The notes under the pieces are model-generated. The model was not told the origin of the DNA, did no database searches, and saw only the letters and a list, made by a program, of their open reading frames with translations. Below are positions 50,406-61,595 of a DNA stretch of 64,000 bases, piece after piece. How positions within the stretch are numbered: the first letter of the stretch is position 1; every line of letters begins with the position of its first letter. The DNA lies in the NCBI RefSeq assembly GCF_000321225.1, contig NW_004450276.1, forward strand, positions 3,568,338 through 3,632,337, in the 5' to 3' direction. The translations under genes and the position numbers were made by a program. The DNA is from Odobenus rosmarus divergens. Lineage: Eukaryota; Chordata; Mammalia; Carnivora; Odobenidae.

Positions 50406-52180
50406 TAATCTTAATGTCCCTCTGAGTTCTTCAGAGAAGGGATTGCAGAAAAGGAGAGGTATCCTCCTAGAGCCCACTGCCAGGCTCAAGGCACCCCTTT
50501 TTGGGACAGTCCTTATGAAGGAATGGCTGTTATGGGTTACATGCACGACAATAAATTCTAGTCTGGGAAAGGGGGTGTCGTTCAAGATGGCAGTGTAGGA
50601 AGACCCTAAACACAACTCCTTCCTTGGACACAACAAATTTATAGCTGTGTATGTAATAGTTTTCCTCTGTAAACAAACAAACAAAAATCCCTGAGAACTA
50701 GATGGCTAGCATTTCCACAACAAAAGACAAAAGAGACTCTTTGAGAAGGACAGGAGAGGTAGAGACATGTCCTCCCTGGGACCCTATCCCAGATGCAGTG
50801 ACCCCACAATTGGGAAGGATCACCAAAATTTAGAATTCTCCCTCAAGGAGTGAAGGGCTTGTTCCCCACATCAGGCACCCTGACATTGAGGGCTAGCACC
50901 AGAAAGATGAGCCTGCCAAATGCCTGATTTTAAAAATAAATGGGGATGAAGACCAGGAGAATCATTGAACTATAAGGAACATATACTCCACTCTAAAAGG
51001 GCTCACATGCACACCCACTCACACTGAGATCTAGCACAAGAGGAACAGACTGAAAAGTACCTAGACCAGCAAGGGAGATCCACTTACTAATTTTAAAATG
51101 ACTGCCAGGGAGGCAGGATCCCGTGAGGACTTTATCCAGGGATGGAAGTGCTGGTGCATCCATTCTTGCCATTCATTCTGACTTCCTGGTGATGCAACAA
51201 ATGGGTGTCATTTTTGGTGCCCTCCCTCTAGCTAACACGTGGAGGGCATGGTCTGCCCTCCCCACGCATAAGCAGGCTGGGGGACACACCCCTAGTTCCA
51301 CTCACCCTGTGCATTATTGGAGCTACAACAAGGCAGATGAATGCCCTGAACCCTACCCACCCTGTGCACAACTGGGATGGTTAAGTGATGTGAGTCCCGA
51401 TCTCCCTGCACAGCAACTGTGGCCCTATCGGAGTCGGCATACTCACGCAGCCATAGAGTGCCTGGTTCTAGTGGCCAGGGAAGATGGTGCTTCTGCATCA
51501 CATGGAAAACTTCTACACAAGACCACCCTTTCAAGACTGAGGGGGTAGCCATTCCACCTAATATAGAGAGAGAAACAGAGAGAGGCAAAATGAGGAGACA
51601 GAGGAATGTATTTCAAACCAAACAATAAGGAAAATGCTCAGAGAAAGACCTTAATGAAACTGAGATAAGCAACAAACTTAATAAAGAATTCATAGTAATG
51701 GCCATAGAGATGCTCACTGATCTTGGGAGAAGAACGGATGAACACAGCAAGAACTTCAACAAAGTGACAGAAAAAAGAAAAAGAAAAAAACAAAACAAAA
51801 AAAACCCAAAGTGACAGAAAATAGAAAATAACAAGCAGAGGTTAAAACTACACAGAGAAATACATTATAGGGTTTCAACAACAGAATGGATGGAACAGAA
51901 GCATGAATCAGTGAACCAGAAACACAGCAATGGAAAACACCCAATCACAGCTGAAAATTAGAACAAAAAAGAATTTTAAAAAGACAGGATGCCTTAAGGG
52001 ACCTCCAGGACAGTATCAAGCAGAATAACATTTTCATTATTGGAGTCCCAGAAGGAGGAGAAAGAGAAAGGGCTAGAAAAATTCTCAGAGAAATAATGGC
52101 AGAAAACTTTTCCTAATTCCAGGAAGGAAACAAATATCCAAGTCCAGAAAACCCAGAGAGTTCCAAATAAGGTGAACCCA

Positions 52181-52415
52181 GTGGTGTCTGGGTGGCTCAG
52201 TCAGTTGAGCGGCCAGCTGTTGATTTTGGTTCAGGTCGTGATCTCATGGGTTGTGGGATCGAGCCCCACATCGGGCTCCATGCTCAGCGGAAAGACTACT
52301 TGAAGATTCTCTCCTTCTGCCCCTCCCTCTGCTCTCTCTCTCTCAATCTCTCAAATAAGTAAGTAAGTAAATAAATAAATAAATAAATAAATAAATCTTT
52401 TTGAAAAAGAGAAAA
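52181..52415 (+). mobile_element. Can-SINE of an older subtype, nested in L1M
   Basis: The head is GTGGTGTCTGGGTGGCTCAG with 'tcagttgagcggccagctgttgattttggttcagg' and a long AAAT-repeat tail. Flanks GGTGAACCCA (52171-52180) and GATGAACCCA (52416-52425) are the target duplication. Confidence 0.93.
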
Positions 52416-52743
52416 GATGAACCCAAAGAGAAACACACCGAGACACATTATAATTAAAATGGTAAAAATTAATAATAGAAGAAATTAAAAGCAAGAGAAA
52501 AGCAACCTACTGTATAAAAGGGAACCATTATAAGGCTATCAGCAGGTTTCAGCAGGAACTTTACAGGTCAGAAGGGCATGCATGGCATGATATATTTGAA
52601 GTGCTGAAGGGGAAAAAATCCTAACCAAGAATTCTCTACCTGGCAAGCTTATCATTCAGAACTGAAGAAGAGATAGAGTTTTCCAGGAAGCAGAAGCTAA
52701 AGTAGTTCATCACCACTGAATCTGACCATAAAAGGAATGTTAA

Positions 52744-53054
52744 CAGAGGTACAGGTCTGTGATTCAACAGTCTTACACTGTACCTCTGAAACAAATAAGA
52801 CATTATATGTTTAAAAAAAAAAAGAAGATAGCAGGAAGGGAAAAATGAAGGGGGGGAAATCGGAGCGGGAGACGAACCATGAGAGACTATGGACTCTGAG
52901 AAACAAACTGAGGGTTCTAGAGGGGAGGGGGAGGGGGGAGGGGGATGGGTTAGCCCGGTGATGGGTATTAAAGAGGGCAAGTACTGAATGGAGCACTGGG
53001 TGTTATACGCAAACAATAAATCATGGAACACTACATCAAAAAAAAAAAAAAAAG
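52744..53054 (+). mobile_element. Short LINE-1 with 5' inversion and tandem A-B 3' end, nested in L1M
   Basis: The first ~35 bases are antisense A module; the sense A end, internal poly(A), B module and poly(A) follow. GTACCTCTG is present in both orientations at the junction, so the inverted and direct parts overlap. Target duplication GAATGTTAA is exact at 52735-52743 and 53055-53063. Confidence 0.9.
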
Positions 53055-54624
53055 AATGTTAAAGGGGGTTTTCTGAGCTCAAAAGAAAAAGACGCAAATA
53101 CTAGTAGGAAAACATATGAAAGTTAAAAATGGAACTGGAAAAGATAAGTAATCAAGGTAGTGGTTCAACAACTTACAAAGCGAGTATGAAGGGTAAAAGA
53201 CGTAAAATTAAATAAAACTACAGTAATTAGTTAAGGGATAAATAAAATAAAAAAGATGTAAAATGTGTTACCAAAAGTATAAAATGCACAGTTGGGGAGT
53301 AAAAATATAAAGCTTTAGAATATGTTCAAAATTAACTTACTGTCAAAGGAGACTGTTACATACGTGTTATAGGTGAACCTCACAGTAACCACAAAGAAAA
53401 AACTTACAGTTAAGAATACAAAGGTAAAAGACAAAGGAATCTAAATATAAAGAAAACAAACACAAAGGAACAAACCAAGAAAAGAACAGAGATGAACAAC
53501 AAAAATAGCCAGAAAACAATTAACAAGATGACAGTAAGTAAATACTTATCAATAATTACTTTAGGTGTAAATGAACTATTCTTCAGTCAAAAGATATGGG
53601 GTGGCTAAATGGATAAGAAAAACAAGATTCTTCTATATGCTGCCTTATCAAAACCTCAGTGAGCTATCACCTCATACCTGTCAGAATGGCTTTTATCAAA
53701 AACACAAGAAATAACAAGTGTTGGTGAGGATGTGGGAAGCCTCCTGCACGGTTGGTGGGAATGCAAACTGGTGCAGCCAGTGTGGAAAACAGTAAAGTTT
53801 TCCTCAAAGAATTAAAAATAGAACTACCATCTGATGCAGCAATTCCACTTACGGGTATTTACACAAAGAAAGCAAAAATACTGATTGGAAAATAAATATG
53901 CATGCCCACGTTTATCGCAGCATTATTTACAATAGCAAAGATACAGAAGTAACCTAAGTGTCCGTCAATAGATAAATGTTAAAGAAGATGTGGTATATTT
54001 GTATAACAGAATATTGTTCAGCCATAAAAAAAGAATGGAATCTTGCCATTTGCAACAACACAGATGCTCCTTGAGGGCATTGTGCTAAGTGAATAAGTCA
54101 GAGAAAGACAAGTACCATATGACTTCACTTATGTGTAGAATCTAAAAAAGCAAATGAACAAAACAAAACAGAAAGACAGACTCATAGAATGTAGACAACA
54201 AACTAGTGATTGCCAGAGGGGAGGGGGTCAGGGGACAATTGAAATAGGCAAAAGGGATTAAGATGTACAAACTTCCAGTTATAAAATAAATAACTCATAT
54301 GGGCATGTAATGCGCAGTATAGGGAATATAGTCAATAACATTGTAGTAAGTTTGTATACTAACAGATGGTAACTAGACCTCTCCAGGTGATCATTTCATA
54401 ATATGTAAACATATTGAATCACTATGCTATACACCTGAAACTAATATATATCAATTATAATTCAATAAAAAGTCTGATCTGGAAAATTTGTAATCTTAAC
54501 TCTGAAATATATACATGCAGTCATGCAAAAGGCATGTAACCATTGAGCAGTAATTTAATGACAATGTAGTTTTAAAGGGTAGTGTTGATTACACATCACA
54601 AACACAATAGTAGATACATTCATT

Positions 54625-54845
54625 GAACCCCAACTATATAACATTTATTGAACATCGACGTTTAATACTATTTCATGTAATTCTTAGCACAACCCTCTGT
54701 GTTAAAGAATGCAAGCCCCATTTCACTGAAGGGCGGGTAAAGGGGTCTCAGAAATAACCTAAGCATCCTATATGGGACATAACCAGTCAGTGACAGACTG
54801 GGACTTTGAATCCAGGTATGTTTACATCCAAAACTTATGTTTTTA
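54625..54845 (+). repeat. MIR relic
   Basis: 'aacatttattgaacatcgacg', 'ccccatttcactgaagggcggg' and 'gactgggactttgaatccagg' follow MIR in order. Confidence 0.65.
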
Positions 54846-56439
54846 TCTTCACCCCTATTCCCAAGAGTTTTTCACTGATACTAATGAGTTCTGCTTTTTT
54901 AATGAAATGCAGATTCTATTTTAGTGCCATCCATTTTCACTGGGTAAAAATCATGGAATATTTTCCTTTTTAGGAAAACAAAACCAGTAATAGTTCCTAG
55001 CATGGATATATATGACTCTTAAACTACTCCTGTAATAAAGGAGAGGATTTAGGGAAATATCAGGAAAGCAAAACTATTTGTTTAGGAAACATTTTGTAAA
55101 GAACAGTACAATTTTACATATTCTATATATTATATTTTTCTTCTATATTTCTTATAGTCACATGAGAAGTAATTTTCACTACAGTGATGTATCTGGAATA
55201 CATGTAATCTTTGTGTCTTGAAGTGATGGGTAAACTACAAGAAGATGGAAAAATATTTTATTGAGAAATTAACTTATTCTTCTTTCCTTTGAGTTTGCTT
55301 TAGTTATATGTGTAAAAAAACACATACAATAAAATGAATTTTTCAAGAGAAATAACTTTTTAAAATATAACTAATTTTTTGAATAAAATCAAATAGTTTA
55401 CCACATAGAAAGATATAGCTATCACTCATTTCTTGGGCCAAACCACTTTGTGAGTAGGATTTAGTCCATGGGAACTCGTTGTGATCTCTGTGATTTCATT
55501 GCCTTCACTTATGGTGAGTCAGTCAAAACTCAGAGGGACTTAAGTTCAAGGCTATAAGTGAGTGGATGATCTAGGACTTGAACTCAGGTGATTAAAAAAT
55601 TAAGATTAAAATGTTACATAATCAGTTTTGTTTCTGTCTTTCTATGGAGGAAAATTGGATGTTGATAAATTAAAATACATTGGTTGGGTCTTTTCCTGAA
55701 TTTAGTAATTCCTTTTTTTTAATAGGATATTCATTCTTGATAACATTTATCATTTTTACTTACCTTTCACTTACCTTTTAATCATTTGCATTCAGTATTA
55801 AATTTCTCATTAAACTTAAATGTATTGCTTTTCAGGCCATCTAAGATTTAAAACAAAAAAGGAGACAAGTGCTCAGGGGTAGAACAAAGTTGTACTACAT
55901 AAAAGTCAACTTGGTTTTACAATTATGTTTAATTCTACCTATTTTTCTAGTGACTTGTTTTGTGATGGGGTTAATTAACGATGAGTAATATGTAGACTTT
56001 AATACACGAAGAAGAATTTTAGAAGGGTTTTTAAATTTACTTGTGCTTGACAATTTGTTTTTGCGGGTAAAAGTCTGTCTAGCCTCATCAGGAAACAAAA
56101 GACTTTTGCATCTTTTCAGCTAGCCATTTGAATAAAATTCAGGAACACCTGCTACCTGAAGAGCATTATCATGTTTTGGAACTACTCCATCTGTAATAAA
56201 CTGTTGATATTTTAATCAAGATGACTGTGTGCTGTAGGGAATTTTAATATATTTGACTGAAGGCATTCAGGGCTGTTATACTGTTACGATAGAAAAAAAG
56301 CCAGGAGTGGAGAAAAATAATGTATTTCAGGAGAGTCCTCTTGATTATAGCAACCTAGTTATGCTGAAAGACCATTACTAAATTAGTTCATTGTTTTATC
56401 TTGCTTAGTGGTTCAGAGAATTTGAGAGCAGATGGGGTC

Positions 56440-56560
56440 GCCTGTAATTTGTTTAATCTAAACTATTCATTTACAGATGAAGGGGCTAAGATTAGGAGGT
56501 TATATTTCTTGCCCCAGCTCAGATGGCATTATAAGAAAAAGAATATGAATCCAGTTTTTT
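56440..56560 (+). repeat. MIR relic
   Basis: 'catttacagatgaaggggctaagattaggaggttat' and 'cttgccccagctcagatgg' match the MIR core. Confidence 0.6.
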
Positions 56561-57744
56561 TTTTCTGATTTCTCATTTAGAGCTGTGATATTTGTCTACC
56601 TGGAAATTCTATCTGAAGATCCTATTCAATATGGAAATACAGATTTTGTTCACTAGGCAGCGAGAAATGTCAAATCAACAAATGAAAGGCCAGATTCCTT
56701 TGCCCATTTAGAAGATGGTGGTTGTCCTGGTTTTGCTTTTATCCTCCGTCTAGTGAACAATGAACCTCAGTTGTGTGTAAGGGTTAACCAACAAGAGTGA
56801 ACATTCCCATCCTTCCTAAGTCACCAAGACGGACGCCATCCCCTACACACACGCTCACACATCCTCAGTCTTCATCTGGGAGATTTACAATGAATTGCTA
56901 ACACTACGGGTATCCAACTGTTGGAGTGTGTAAGATACATTTTCGGGTTTAGGCGTATTTTGATCTCTTCAGCCTACTGAACATCTGATATTATTTTAGT
57001 CATCTTGGCATTTTATTTGTTATTTCAGAGAAAAGAATGTAGGGAACATGGATGGAGAAGATACGTAGAATCTGGATATAGAAAATTGATTTCTCAAAGA
57101 CTGTCTTACAGATTTTAGACTGTAAATCCATTAAGCTAAGTCTTTAGTGCCAAACTTCACTTGCTTTTCCAGAATTGTTTCAGCATGTTAGCAATTCCAT
57201 CTACATAATTTTGGCTATATTCTATTATTGACCCAGACCAAACTGAGAGAGAAAACTGTTTTATTTTTGCATTTTAAACTCTAGCACACAAGATATCAGC
57301 ACCTCCAGAGTTTTATTAAATCAGTTGCCACAAACTCACCGTGCCCTGATTTAGGTAAAATCAATGTTCCTTTTTATTATCTTGGAGAACGTGGCAATAT
57401 TTGTTCCAGGCTTATTTCTGACTGAGATTTTTCTGAAGTTCTTGCTTCCCTCTGCCCCCCACATCATTCACCTTTTTCTGATGCCTCACACATGCTACCC
57501 ACGAGAGCTCTTGAGCAGTCAGTGTCCCTGGAGTCCCTCGTGTCCTGAAGAGAGGGTTTCTGTTAAGATGCTTACAGTTTCGCTTAATTGATTCCAGTAG
57601 TTTCACTTGCAAGAGAATCATATGGCCAATTCTAAAGAATAGTATTTTCATACCCTTTCTGCTATTTCCCTTCCATGTCTCTTCCCACTACTGCTGCCAA
57701 TTTTGTGATCGGTTCCAAGTCGTGAACCGATTCCCTTTTTCCGT

Positions 57745-57935
57745 ATGATGTGCTAATTCTTTTATGCTTGTTAACTCACTTAATCTTCAGAATAAATTTG
57801 TGAGGTAGATATTTTGTCCTAATTTTTCAGGCCACAAAATTGAGACCCAGGTCACATAAATGGTAAATGGTATAATCAGCATTAAAAGCCAATTCTAACT
57901 CCAGAATCCATCCTCAGAGCCACTGCATTCAACTT
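57745..57935 (+). repeat. MIR relic
   Basis: 'aactcacttaatcttcagaataaatttgtgaggtagatattttgtcc' and 'aggccacaaaattgagacccaggtcac' match the MIR core and 3' part. Confidence 0.65.
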
Positions 57936-58412
57936 CTGCTGTTAGAATTTAAAACATTCTCATATCCAGGAAGCAGTGATATTACTGACTATCCATGTTT
58001 TTCAGTGGCTCTGATCCACATATGTTAGAGAGGGGAATGATTACTTTGTGTTCAACAACTATTACAGTTTTATTTGTTTTCTAACTTAGCACGTCAACAG
58101 CTTGTAACAGTAATTATATATGTATCTAAATCATTCTGCCTCATATCTAACATAATTCAAAAATTTCAAAATCATATTTAATAGCTGCATTCTAATGTCA
58201 GTGAGGAAAGAATGGATTAGAAACAATGTGATTTGATTTTTATTAAGAGCAAAGCTAACTAGATAAAACCTCTTAGTTATATTAATTTTTGTTCAAACGT
58301 GAAATCTTTAAAACCTTTGCAAACATCTATTCTTTGGGAATCTTCCTCTCTCTTTGCTTTGTAGTATGATCAGACTTGGTCAATAACAATTTTTCCTTCT
58401 GAAAACAGAGAG

Positions 58413-58436
58413 CACTGAGCCACCTAGGCCCCCCAC
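58413..58436 (-). mobile_element. Can-SINE 5' tip remnant
   Basis: CACTGAGCCACCTAGGCCCC is the antisense head of a Can-SINE with no body to its left. A full copy follows directly at 58449. Confidence 0.6.
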
Positions 58437-58448
58437 CCCAGCGGTTCT

Positions 58449-58653
58449 TCTTCTTTTTTTTTTTTTTTAAGATTTTATTTATTTATTTGAGAGAGAGAGA
58501 ATGAGAGAGAGCATGAGAGGGAAGAGGGTCAGGGGGAGAAGTAGACTCCCCGTTGAGCAGGGAGCCCGATGTGGGACTCGATCCGGGGACTCCAGGATCA
58601 TGACCTGAGCCGAAGGCAGTCGCTTGACCAACTGAGCCACCCAGGTGCCCCCT
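58449..58653 (-). mobile_element. Can-SINE
   Basis: Antisense copy ending CTGAGCCACCCAGGTGCCCC. Target duplication AGCGGTTCT is at 58440-58448 and 58654-58662. Confidence 0.95.
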
Positions 58654-58749
58654 AGCGGTTCTCAATTATCATGTGTGTATATGTGTTTGTGTGTGTCACA
58701 GATCTCTTTGGAAATCTGATGAACGTCTTAGTTCTCGTAATACTGTTTT

Positions 58750-58928
58750 GTTTTTTTTTAAGATTTTATTTATTTATTCATGAGAGACAGAGAGAGAGAG
58801 GCAGAGGCAGAGGGAAAAGCAGGCTCCCCGCCAAGCAGGGAGCCTGATGCGGGACTCGATCCCAGGACCCTGGGATCATGACCTGAGCCGAAGGCAGACG
58901 CTTAATCGACCGAGCCATCCAGGCGTCC
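58750..58928 (-). mobile_element. Can-SINE with canid-like 3' part
   Basis: Antisense copy. The 16-bp target duplication CTCGTAATACTGTTTT is exact at 58734-58749 and 58929-58944. The left part reads TTATTCATGAGAGACAGAGA, a form common in dog SINEs, while the head is of the type seen in the other copies here. Confidence 0.94.
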
Positions 58929-60674
58929 CTCGTAATACTGTTTTAAATGTATGAAACAAAATCCTAGAATTACAAAGGAAACACTGCTAATTATTAAAAT
59001 ATTTTTAAATCCCAAAATCTGACTTAATGAATGTATGTTAAATGATAAGATCTGAAGGATGGGATAACTATTATAACTTTAAAGGACTAATAAACATAAA
59101 TGATATTTTTGAGATATCCCCAGCCGTGTAACGTGATAATAAAACATTTTTTATTATTATTATGGGTGAGAGAGTCACAGGTACTACTAATGCCATGATT
59201 TGTTGCTTGCATTCATGGTTAAAGAAAACACCAAATTTTAGTTGAAGGTAGTGAAAATAAATATGTATTTCTCTCATCCGTGTTACAGTCTCTTGAAAAG
59301 CAATATTTTATGTATAAGGAGCCTTGAAGTTTTTTTTAATTTTATAAAGGTATCTGTCTTATGTGTTCAGCGTTTACATTTATTTATTAAGAAACATCAG
59401 TGTACCTTCAGTTCCCAATAATTGAGGCACAAAGACACTGAAGATAACATTCTATCTGAACCAAGTTCAGAACAGACTAATTGTATATAGGTGTAGGTGA
59501 TGCCAAAGCAAAGAGCTGGTTCAGCAGGCTAGATATCAGGCTTACAGCCAGGTACCTCAGCTATTTACAGATTGGCTGCTAGTAGATGAATATATTGAGA
59601 TCTGTCACCCAGATTATGGAGTGTTTTTTCACATATCCTAAGTAGCCATAGCTATCGATTTCCTGTGTAATATAAGATAGGGGAGAAGGCAGAGAAGAAA
59701 AATTATTGCAATTTACCTAGTTTAAGATGTAATTAGCTAGTTGCTTCACAGGTTTATCATTCATTTGTCCACAGAAAAGTCATAGGTGCAATTGTGTACA
59801 GAGTTCGTCTCTGTAGGAATCCCATGTACCAGTTAATTTCACTTGTTTGTTTCCTGATGATGCTGGCATTTTCACTGTTTCAAACAAATTTATTATGGGA
59901 AAACAGTCCTTTGTTCTCTCACTACATTTCATTTTTTTAAAGGACATTGCCTGAAAAATCATAATAGTCTTCAGCACATGGTAGTAAATCTGAATTCACA
60001 AGTTCTCATCAGTTAATTTTTAACGCCTGCTCTGTTAATTTTCTATGCAGTTTGTGACACAGGCTTCTACCAAAATAAGTTAGAATTGCTTATCTGTGGG
60101 CTGATTATTCTAACTGAAATCACATCTTTGACTCAGAGGCTGCTACAAGATTGGCAATCTGTGTTTACTAATTATAGATCACAGAGTCCAAGTAGAGAAA
60201 ACCCCCATGATTCACCCTCATATGCATTATCAAAATAAACAAAATTCTAATAATGTTAGCAATCTTTGCTCTGTAGGAGATGAATATATCACATATTCTT
60301 ATTTGCAGTCTTTGGTGAATTCCAGTTAAAACAAAATCTTTAAAATTTCTTCAACAATGATGAAATATGTAGGCTTAAATTCACATTTCCCAGATTAGTG
60401 CATCTCTTCTCATCTTCTAAAAAAGTCAGAAATATTTTCTATTAACATGTGAATTGTTTCAATGAAGACCTTCTGCAAATTCTGCTGTGATTCCACTTCT
60501 ATGGATAGCATTATGTGACACATAAAGAAAATCTGGGCACTTTAGGATATACTATGTACTAACTTACACAGTCTATTGCTAAGAATCTCTTTATTTGAGG
60601 ACTACAATGTCCCTTTGCAAATATTGAGTTCCGGCTCAGTCCTCACTCTGTCCACCCCTTGCTTCCAGTTCGTG

Positions 60675-60755
60675 CATTCAAACAAATCTTTACTGAGCTT
60701 CTATTAAATACATACCTAGCTGACATGGAGCTTCTGAGTTTAGAATGGAATTAAC
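60675..60755 (-). repeat. Possible L2 3' end relic, antisense
   Basis: 'gtgcattcaaacaaatctttactgagcttctattaaatacatacc' resembles the antisense L2 3' end. Confidence 0.5.
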
Positions 60756-61595
60756 TGTTTGCAAAAAGCAGCAGCATGCCATTCAGTCTTTCTATCAGAA
60801 ACAACCAGAGCTCACCCATTAGTCCCTGGGTGTTCTTCAATATTTAATTGTCCTCTTTCTGAAATCATCCTCTTTAAGAGAAGGTGAGTTGGGACCTCCT
60901 GTGCTGTGTTCTTGGAACCGGAACCTCTTCAAGGTTGCATCCTCATTGAGTAGCACTGTATTCCCACACCACTGGGTCTTCTTTCGTGGCTCTATTACAC
61001 TGCAGGATGACTCTGTGTTCAAAGTTCTATTTTCCAATGACTGGGGAGCTTTAATGACACCCAGACTGCATCTGCCTTATTTACTGTCCTATTTCTAGCT
61101 GTAGCAGAGTGCCTAGCATATAGTGAGTACTTTAATTGAATGAGTGAAAGTACAAGTAAGGCATAATTAAATGGCAGTTACATACAAAAAACATTTAATA
61201 TTCTAGGAATTCAAAAGCTATTAACATGTTTATGAACTGAAAGTCTTTAGAGGAATTAAGAAAAAATTGAACTGGATTTTGACAGTTAAGAAGGATTTAG
61301 GTAAATAGAGGAAAGAAGGGAGGGCATTTCAAATGAGAACATGAATGTAGGGAAGCATAAGAAGTATTCAGCAGAGTTTACCAATTATCAGTAACTAAAG
61401 ATACAATATTAATGAAAGTAATAAAATAAGCATTAATTTAACTCTTAAGTTTATATCTGATACTGTGGAGTTACTATTATTTAATGCAGTGTTGCTTACA
61501 TTTATTTTTATAATTTTCAGTTGTTTCTGATATATTAACTTATTTTTACCTTGTGTCTTTTTTGGAGGAAATACTGTATTCCATGAATGTATTTA

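Larger units (their letters stand above)
50578..54470 (+). mobile_element. Internally deleted L1M with both ends, interrupted twice
   Basis: It starts 'gttcaagatggcagtgtaggaag', an L1-type 5' start, and holds 5' UTR and ORF1-region text ('attattggagtcccagaaggaggag', 52037; 'gacacattataattaaaatgg', 52442). At about 53643/53644 it jumps from early ORF2 text ('acaagattcttctatatgctgcc') to the ORF2 C-terminal region ('aaaacctcagtgagctatcacctcatacc') and runs to a 3' end at about 54470. Most of ORF2 is absent. Flanks AGTCTGGGAAA and AGTCTGATCTGGAAA may be a worn target duplication. Confidence 0.72.

Noticed and set aside
52636..53031. 131-codon reverse-strand open frame
   Set aside because: It lies across the L1 3' A and B modules; G-rich purine tracts read on the reverse strand give long Pro/Ser-rich frames. 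The same explains frames at 4425, 7043, 7403, 11098, 22978 and 23087.
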